A stretch of 11,805 nt of DNA from Hydrogenothermaceae bacterium (GTDB lineage Bacteria; Aquificota; Aquificia; Aquificales; Hydrogenothermaceae): the NCBI GenBank assembly GCA_015490675.1, contig WFXI01000215.1, positions 1 through 11,805 of the forward strand. The letters run 5' to 3'. The translations under genes were made by a program, and so were the position numbers. Shown here in pieces: positions 7,068-11,805 of the stretch. The stretch's first letter is position 1; each line of letters begins with the position of its first letter. Under the pieces are notes generated by a model. That model was not told the origin of the DNA. It saw only the letters and a list, made by a program, of their open reading frames with translations, and ran no database searches.

Positions 7068-7702
7068 ATACACATAAAGAAATTCTATTATTTTTAGAAG
7101 GAAAATCTGAAAAGGGATTAGAAATAATAACAAACATTTTTTATAAAGTTTTAAACTCAAATGCATTTTCAAATTTGAAATATCAGGAAGAAGATTTATT
7201 TATGGAGTTTATAGAAAAACTATTTACAAAAAGGGAAATCATAGTTGCTAAATTTAAAAATACAGAAAAAGGACTACCTTCATATATTAGAGAAATGGTT
7301 AAAAACTTTTTTAAAGACAAATTTGAAAATATGTCAAAAAATCCACTGGATAAAGTTAATATAATAGAAGGTGAATATGCAAAGAGTTTTGAAAATCCTA
7401 TAAAGATTATGGAAGTTTTTGAAGGGGAAAAAATTAAGGAAATATTTGAAAATACCTTAAACAAAGAAGAAATTTTAATCCTTTGTTATATAGTTTTAGA
7501 AAATAAAAAACTAAAACAAGAATATGAAGAAAAATTTTTTAAAGGAATTTCTAAAGATGCTTTGTATAAAAGAGTCCAGAGATTAAAAGAAAAACTGGCA
7601 AAAATTGTTAAAGAATATAATTTTGCTGAAGGGGCTGTTTTATATTATCTGGAAAATTTACTTCCAAACATATGTGAAAAGGTGGAAAATGAGAGAAATT
7701 GA
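7064..7702 (+). CDS. calpS: CalpS, divergent ECF-type sigma factor released by CRISPR signalling
   Basis: In the published CalpL/T/S system, CalpS is an extracytoplasmic-function-type sigma factor held by CalpT and freed when CalpL cuts CalpT. The 212-aa size and two-domain plan fit: an acidic/aromatic helical region at about 35-95, containing DLFMEFIEKLF and a basic, aromatic stretch (SYIREMVKNFFKDKF, 73-87), corresponds to sigma-2; a linker spans about 95-120; and a C-terminal helix-turn-helix at about 133-187 (ISKDALYKRVQRLKEKL within it) corresponds to sigma-4. About 25 extra residues follow. Similarity to classic ECF factors is low, and the name leans on gene order beside calpT and calpL. 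GGGGAG at 7053-7058 serves as ribosome-binding site. The start overlaps the previous gene by 4 bases and the end overlaps calpT by 14. Target promoters cannot be identified here. Confidence 0.8.
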   Translation: MNTHKEILLFLEGKSEKGLEIITNIFYKVLNSNAFSNLKYQEEDLFMEFIEKLFTKREIIVAKFKNTEKGLPSYIREMVKNFFKDKFENMSKNPLDKVNIIEGEYAKSFENPIKIMEVFEGEKIKEIFENTLNKEEILILCYIVLENKKLKQEYEEKFFKGISKDALYKRVQRLKEKLAKIVKEYNFAEGAVLYYLENLLPNICEKVENERN

Positions 7703-8561
7703 AAAAATTTACAGTGCTTACTTAGATGAAATAGAAAATAAATTATCAGATGAAGAGATATTACAACCAGTTAGGGTTCCAAACAAAGAAAAAATAACCA
7801 ATATGTTTAAACAGCCTTTAAAGAATATAAGCTTAGAAAAATCTCAAGGAATTAATCAAGGAAATATCTATTTAATGTTTTTAGACCAAACACCTGTTTA
7901 TTTTGTTGTAATAGATGAAATTGATAATGTTTTTGAAGTTTTAAAAATGTCAAAATGGGTAGAACTTGCAAATCATAATGATTTACTTACTAAAGTAGAT
8001 GATGAATGGTTTATTATTGAAACCTGGAATAATTTTTATTTATCAAAAGAAGAAATTTTAGATTCTGTTTATTTCGGAAAACTGCCAGAGGAAGATTTAA
8101 AAATATTGTTAAAGTTTTTAAATGAGGAAATAGAAGAACTTCCTGAAAACAAAAGAGGAATTTTTGCAACTTCTGAAAATTCATATCAAATAAAATTCCA
8201 CAAAAAAGAAAGTGAAATAGTAAGACAATACAAATTTAGAATTTTTGAAGAAGAAGAAAACATAATAGAGCTGTCCCCAGAAAGAGAAGAACAAATAAAA
8301 TTAGAGCTTGTTGCAGGAAAAGAAAAAACAACTGCAAGAGGAGAAAACTTTGTTTTATACGCTGATTTAGAAAACAACATCTTTAAATTAATTTTACCTT
8401 CTAATTTGCAAGGAAAAAAAGCAAATTTAAAAATATTTGATGAAACTCAAAAGCTAGAAGAACTACCAGAAGAGATAATAATAAAGGCAAAAAATCCTAT
8501 AAGAGATTTAGATATAGAAAAATTAGCTGAAAATATAAAAGTAGAAATACAAAATGATTAA
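7689..8561 (+). CDS. calpT: CalpT, MazF-related anti-sigma-like protein cut by CalpL
   Basis: CalpT holds CalpS inactive until CalpL, activated by cyclic tetra-adenylate, cuts it into fragments of about 23 and 10 kDa (published for this family). I place the start at 7689, giving 290 aa, because AAGGTGG at 7679-7685 precedes it; the in-frame ATG at 7605 lies deep inside calpS and lacks a ribosome-binding site. The N-terminal helical part (1-55) is followed by a MazF-like barrel region: NIYLMFLDQTPVYFVVIDE at 59-77, a KMSKWVELANHNDLL stretch at 86-100 and WFIIETWNNFYLS at 107-119, then GKLPEEDLKILLKF at 130-143. A charged stretch rich in Glu at 185-203 separates this from a beta-rich C-terminal domain (about 208-290). 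The 23/10 kDa sizes put the cut near residue 200, but the exact bond cannot be read off. The end overlaps calpL by 8 bases. Confidence 0.85.
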   Translation: MREIEKIYSAYLDEIENKLSDEEILQPVRVPNKEKITNMFKQPLKNISLEKSQGINQGNIYLMFLDQTPVYFVVIDEIDNVFEVLKMSKWVELANHNDLLTKVDDEWFIIETWNNFYLSKEEILDSVYFGKLPEEDLKILLKFLNEEIEELPENKRGIFATSENSYQIKFHKKESEIVRQYKFRIFEEEENIIELSPEREEQIKLELVAGKEKTTARGENFVLYADLENNIFKLILPSNLQGKKANLKIFDETQKLEELPEEIIIKAKNPIRDLDIEKLAENIKVEIQND

Positions 8562-10071
8562 GGAATTATACAAAACAAACAGAGAAATTGCTTTAAATTT
8601 AGTAAAAGATGAACAGTTAAATGTCGAAGATATAGAAGAACTTTACGAACTTCTTAGAGAAGAAGATAATGAACTTTTATTTGCTATCTACAATTTTTTT
8701 AATAAAAATCCTGACTATTTAGATTTTGAAAAATTTTCAACAATTACAAACTTACCAGCCTTTGTTTTGCACAAAATTTTTATAGAAAGACCAATAAAAG
8801 CAAAATTTCCTGTTGTAAATAATCATCAGGCACAAATTGCAACAGCATATATATTTAAATTTGATAAGGAAATTCCTAAAAATTCATTTTTAGAAAAATA
8901 CGAATTATCTAAAATAAAAAAACTTCTAAAAACAAAAGGAATTTCAAAAGATTTCTTTGTTATTTTTGATAAAAACTTTAAAGGAAAATCATATCTGCTT
9001 GCTGTAGCTAGTGGATTAGTATTACCTGAATATACCTTAGATGGCTTTCTATTCACGGGAGAGGTTAATGAAGAAGGTGAAATTTATCCTGTAGGATTTA
9101 TAGAAAAAAAAGAAATGTTAGCAAAAAAGCATAACCTGAAACTCATTACATATGGAGATGTATACCATATAGATGAGCTAATCTATTACTTAGGAGATAT
9201 ACCAATAGATATACCATTTTTACATCTTTCAAATAAACCATTAGAAGAGGCATACATATCTCTAGAAAAATTAGAAAACAAAATAAAGGAAAAGATAAAA
9301 TTCTACTCTTTAGATAAAATTGAAAAATTCTTTGAGCTAAAAAAAGAAGATTTAATATTAACAACAGAATATCTATCAAAGCCAGATAAAGATGAAAATC
9401 ACTGGATAGAAACTATTAAAGAATTTGAGGAAAAACTAAAAAAGATATACACAAAAATTCCAAGAAAGAAAAGAATTTTACACTTTGCAGGGTCAATATC
9501 TTCACTTGCATTTGGATTTGGAATAAAGCTTGGAGCAAAGAAACCAGTTGTTGTTTATCATTATCAAGCAGACGATTACTATGAAGTTATAGATTTATCA
9601 GACGAAAACGAAATTAGGAAAATCAAGCATATAAAAGACAAATTAGAAATATTAGAGATTAAAAATCTAAATGAAAATAAAAATGCAAAAGAAATTGCAA
9701 TAGCATTATGGATAGCAAGCCATAATCCTTATGGAGATGTTTTAAGATTTTCTGAAGATAAGAATTGGAAAGTCATAGGTATAGAAGCTAAAGAATTTAA
9801 AGGAAATCTACCATTACCAAAAAACTTCAGCAATAAAGATTTATGGATAGAAGTAGTTAGAGAATTATATACAGTATTAAATAATCTAAAAAGTGAAAAA
9901 TATGAAAAGTTTCACTTATTTCTTAGCTCCCCTGTTGCAATATCATTTGCTTTAGGTATGGCTGTTGGTCATTTTATAAATGGAAGTGTATATAACATAA
10001 GTAAAGATAAGGATATTCCATACTTTAAAATCTTTGACATAGAAGACAAAAATCTGCACAGTCTATTTTAG
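8554..10071 (+). CDS. calpL: CalpL, Lon-SAVED protease activated by cyclic tetra-adenylate
   Basis: CalpL is the CRISPR-associated protease that senses cyclic tetra-adenylate with a SAVED domain, oligomerises and cuts CalpT (published for this family). The 505-aa product has a helical N-terminus (1-85), a Lon-type protease domain (about 90-225), a helical linker (225-300) and a SAVED domain (about 305-505). In the Lon domain, KGKSYLLAVASGLV at 143-156 aligns with the GPSAG serine strand, giving S146 as nucleophile. FTGEVNEEGEIYPVGFIEKK at 167-186 aligns with the TGEIT-GGLKEK strand, giving K186 as the dyad lysine; spacing is 40 against 43 in E. coli Lon. There is no AAA+ ATPase domain. In the SAVED domain, LHFAGSISSLAFGFG at 309-323 and FHLFLSSPVAISFALGMAVG at 453-472 are typical. 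No clear Shine-Dalgarno is present; translation is probably coupled to calpT through the overlap. Confidence 0.9.
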   Translation: MIKELYKTNREIALNLVKDEQLNVEDIEELYELLREEDNELLFAIYNFFNKNPDYLDFEKFSTITNLPAFVLHKIFIERPIKAKFPVVNNHQAQIATAYIFKFDKEIPKNSFLEKYELSKIKKLLKTKGISKDFFVIFDKNFKGKSYLLAVASGLVLPEYTLDGFLFTGEVNEEGEIYPVGFIEKKEMLAKKHNLKLITYGDVYHIDELIYYLGDIPIDIPFLHLSNKPLEEAYISLEKLENKIKEKIKFYSLDKIEKFFELKKEDLILTTEYLSKPDKDENHWIETIKEFEEKLKKIYTKIPRKKRILHFAGSISSLAFGFGIKLGAKKPVVVYHYQADDYYEVIDLSDENEIRKIKHIKDKLEILEIKNLNENKNAKEIAIALWIASHNPYGDVLRFSEDKNWKVIGIEAKEFKGNLPLPKNFSNKDLWIEVVRELYTVLNNLKSEKYEKFHLFLSSPVAISFALGMAVGHFINGSVYNISKDKDIPYFKIFDIEDKNLHSLF

Positions 10072-10085
10072 TTAAAATTTCAAGT

Positions 10086-10091
10086 TATAAT
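10086..10091 (+). promoter_or_regulatory. -10 element of recN, probably leaderless
   Basis: A perfect TATAAT ends 6 bases before the recN ATG at 10098, placing the likely transcription start at or beside the start codon. No Shine-Dalgarno lies in the 26-base gap after calpL, which agrees with leaderless translation. No good -35 box is evident. The layout closely resembles that before the 161-aa gene at 6582. Confidence 0.5.
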
Positions 10092-10097
10092 ATTCCT

Positions 10098-11693
10098 ATG
10101 CTTCAAAACATCCACATAAAAAAGTTTTTATATTTGGAAAATATAGACATAGAGCTATCTAAAGGTCTAAATGTATTTACAGGAGAGACAGGAGTAGGTA
10201 AATCTTTAATAATAGATGCTATAGATTTTGTTCTTGGAAAAAAAGGAAAATTTCAAGATGAAGATTTTGTGGAACTTGTTTTTGAAAATGTAAACAACGA
10301 TTTTGCAGAGGAAGAAACTTTAATAGTTTCCAGAAAAATAAAAAATGGAAAAAGCCAGTATTATATAAACGGAAGAAGAGCAACACTTTCAACAATTTTA
10401 GAGGCTACAAAAGACACAATAGAAATCCACGGACAGCACAGCCAGCAGTATTTATTCTCTAAAGATTACCACAGGACTGTATTAGATACATTTGCAAACC
10501 TTTCAAGCCTACTAAAAGAATACCAGCAAAAATTTATAGACTACACCAAAATAAAAAAAGAAATACAGCAGTTAAAGGAAAAACAATCAGAAAGAGCAAG
10601 GGAAATAGAATTTCTAAAATTCCAGCTAAAAGAATTAGAAGAAGCAGAGCTTAAAGAAAATGAAAAGCAAGAACTGGAAGAAAGATTTGAGTATTTATCT
10701 TCTTTGAAAGATATAAAACTAGTTGTTGAAGAATCAATATTTAATCTATTTGATAAAGAAGATAGTGCAGAAGAACAAATCTCAAACAGTATAAAAAATT
10801 TAACTAATTTTTCATCAATTAGCCAAGAAATAAATGAAGCTGTTAATTATCTAGAAGATGCAAAAAGCCTGTTAAAAGAAGCTTTTTATAGCTTAAGTAA
10901 AATAGATTTTGATATAGATGAAGAAGAACTTTTTAAGGTAGAAGAAAAATTAAATCTAATAAACAGCTTAGAAGTTAAATATAAAACAGATTTAAACGGG
11001 CTTATCCAACTAAAAGGGCAATTAAAACAAGAACTTAACAATCTAACAAATTTAGATGATAAAATCCCACAACTTGAGGAAAGGTTAAAAACTTTAGAGA
11101 TAGAAGTTCAGCAATTAGCAGAAAAAATTTCTAAAATTAGAAAAGAAAAAGCGAAAGAATTAGAAAAACAGGTAGAAAATCATTTAAAAGAATTAGCCCT
11201 TAAAGATGCAAAGTTTGTTGTAGATATAAAGGAAGTTCCATTAAACAAATACGGAAAAGATGAAATAGTATTTTTATTTTCTGCAAATTCAGGAATAAAG
11301 CCTTCTTTGTTAAGTGAAACAGCTTCAGGAGGAGAACTTTCTAGAATTTCTCTAGCTTTAAAACTAATATCTAACCAATCTACAGATACAGTAGTGTTTG
11401 ACGAAATAGATGCAGGAATTGGAGGAAAAACTGCAATTTTCCTAGCACAAAAAATAAAAAAATTATCAGAAAACTTTCAGGTTATACTAATAACACATCT
11501 TCCTCAAGTTGCAGTGTTTGCAGATACCCATTATGTTGTCGATAAATTCTCTGAAAATGGAAAAACAAAGGCAGTTGTTAAAAAAGTTTCTAACAAAGAA
11601 AGAGAAGAAGAAATAGCAAGAATGTTAAGTGGTATAATTAACGAAAAAAGCCTAGAACACGCAAGGGAATTAATTAATCAATTATCTAAATGA
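10098..11693 (+). CDS. recN: RecN, SMC-like DNA double-strand break repair ATPase
   Basis: RecN is a cohesin-like cytoplasmic ATPase that helps join and process DNA ends in recombinational repair. The 531-aa length is close to the family norm (about 550). Visible motifs: Walker A GETGVGKS at 29-36; IEIHGQHSQQYLF after the first ATPase lobe, typical of RecN; a long charged coiled-coil region at about 135-370; the ABC signature ASGGELSR at 409-416; Walker B ending D435-E436 (VVFDEIDAGIGG); and the switch histidine H467 in ITHLPQVA. All catalytic motifs are intact. It is a housekeeping gene with its own apparent promoter, 26 bases after calpL, and marks the end of the defence region. truA starts 1 base after its stop. 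Confidence 0.97.
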   Translation: MLQNIHIKKFLYLENIDIELSKGLNVFTGETGVGKSLIIDAIDFVLGKKGKFQDEDFVELVFENVNNDFAEEETLIVSRKIKNGKSQYYINGRRATLSTILEATKDTIEIHGQHSQQYLFSKDYHRTVLDTFANLSSLLKEYQQKFIDYTKIKKEIQQLKEKQSERAREIEFLKFQLKELEEAELKENEKQELEERFEYLSSLKDIKLVVEESIFNLFDKEDSAEEQISNSIKNLTNFSSISQEINEAVNYLEDAKSLLKEAFYSLSKIDFDIDEEELFKVEEKLNLINSLEVKYKTDLNGLIQLKGQLKQELNNLTNLDDKIPQLEERLKTLEIEVQQLAEKISKIRKEKAKELEKQVENHLKELALKDAKFVVDIKEVPLNKYGKDEIVFLFSANSGIKPSLLSETASGGELSRISLALKLISNQSTDTVVFDEIDAGIGGKTAIFLAQKIKKLSENFQVILITHLPQVAVFADTHYVVDKFSENGKTKAVVKKVSNKEREEEIARMLSGIINEKSLEHARELINQLSK

Positions 11694-11694
11694 A

Positions 11695-11805
11695 ATGCAA
11701 TATAAACATAATTACAAACTAACAATAAAATACATTGGAACAAGATACTACGGCTGGCAAAGGCAACCTAAACATATAACTGTTCAGCAAACAATAGAAG
11801 ATACC
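11695..11805 (+). CDS. truA: TruA, tRNA pseudouridine(38-40) synthase (5' part only)
   Basis: The first 37 codons are present before the window ends. The N-terminal strand TIKYIGTRYYGWQRQP at about 10-25 followed by TVQQTIED at 29-36 is the characteristic start of TruA, which converts uridines 38-40 of the tRNA anticodon arm to pseudouridine. The catalytic Asp lies further downstream, outside the window. The ATG is 1 base after the recN stop, so the two genes are probably co-transcribed; no separate ribosome-binding site is obvious beyond the recN end. Confidence 0.9.
   Translation, partial: MQYKHNYKLTIKYIGTRYYGWQRQPKHITVQQTIEDT

Noticed and set aside
7605..7688. Longer CalpT beginning at an upstream in-frame ATG (318 aa)
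   Set aside because: It would overlap calpS by almost 100 bases, lacks a ribosome-binding site and adds an odd hydrophobic leader. The ATG at 7689 has AAGGTGG upstream.
9010..9015. S153 as CalpL catalytic serine
   Set aside because: Alignment on the Lon strand places S146 (GKS) at the GPS serine with near-normal spacing to K186; S153 would leave the spacing about 10 residues too short.
10060..10098. Rho-independent terminator between calpL and recN
   Set aside because: The gap is only 26 bases and contains no GC-rich stem or T-run after a hairpin.

Overview
The window is an AT-rich stretch with every recognised gene on the + strand. Coding is lysine-rich and AGA-rich, intergenic gaps are tiny, and the proteins look thermophile-like. 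The gene set matches a type III-A CRISPR locus carrying the CalpL/CalpT/CalpS signalling cassette, which was described from Sulfurihydrogenibium (Aquificota, Hydrogenothermaceae). A Sulfurihydrogenibium-like thermophilic Aquificota bacterium is therefore the best guess. That assignment is an inference from gene content and composition, not a database match.

Layout. (1) 1-663: a possible tail of an upstream gene, a 133-aa single-span membrane protein with an extraordinary Asp/Trp-rich tail, and a 57-aa very basic protein whose stop overlaps the start of cas10. (2) 660-6558: an intact Csm effector operon, cas10/csm1, csm2, csm3, csm4, csm5, with gaps of 1-13 bases and strong Shine-Dalgarno boxes. 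Cas10 keeps both the HD nuclease motif and the GGDD cyclase motif. (3) 6582-10071: four overlapping genes with their own probable leaderless promoter. They are an unrecognised 161-aa protein (weak MazF/PemK-like pattern, CxxC), a divergent ECF-type sigma factor (CalpS), a MazF-related anti-sigma-like protein (CalpT), and a Lon-SAVED protease (CalpL). (4) 10098-11805: recN, again with a likely leaderless promoter, and the 5' end of truA.

How they work together. From published work on this family: target RNA bound by the Csm complex switches on the Cas10 palm, which makes cyclic tetra-adenylate. The SAVED domain of CalpL binds it, CalpL oligomerises and cuts CalpT, and CalpS is released to redirect RNA polymerase. 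This window therefore couples a CRISPR interference complex to a transcriptional response. The core CalpL/T/S circuit is already known. The least explained parts are the 161-aa first gene of the signalling cassette, the small basic protein coupled to cas10, the Asp/Trp-rich membrane protein, and the promoters CalpS would read. No CRISPR array, cas6, cas1, cas2, csm6 or dedicated ring nuclease is seen here.
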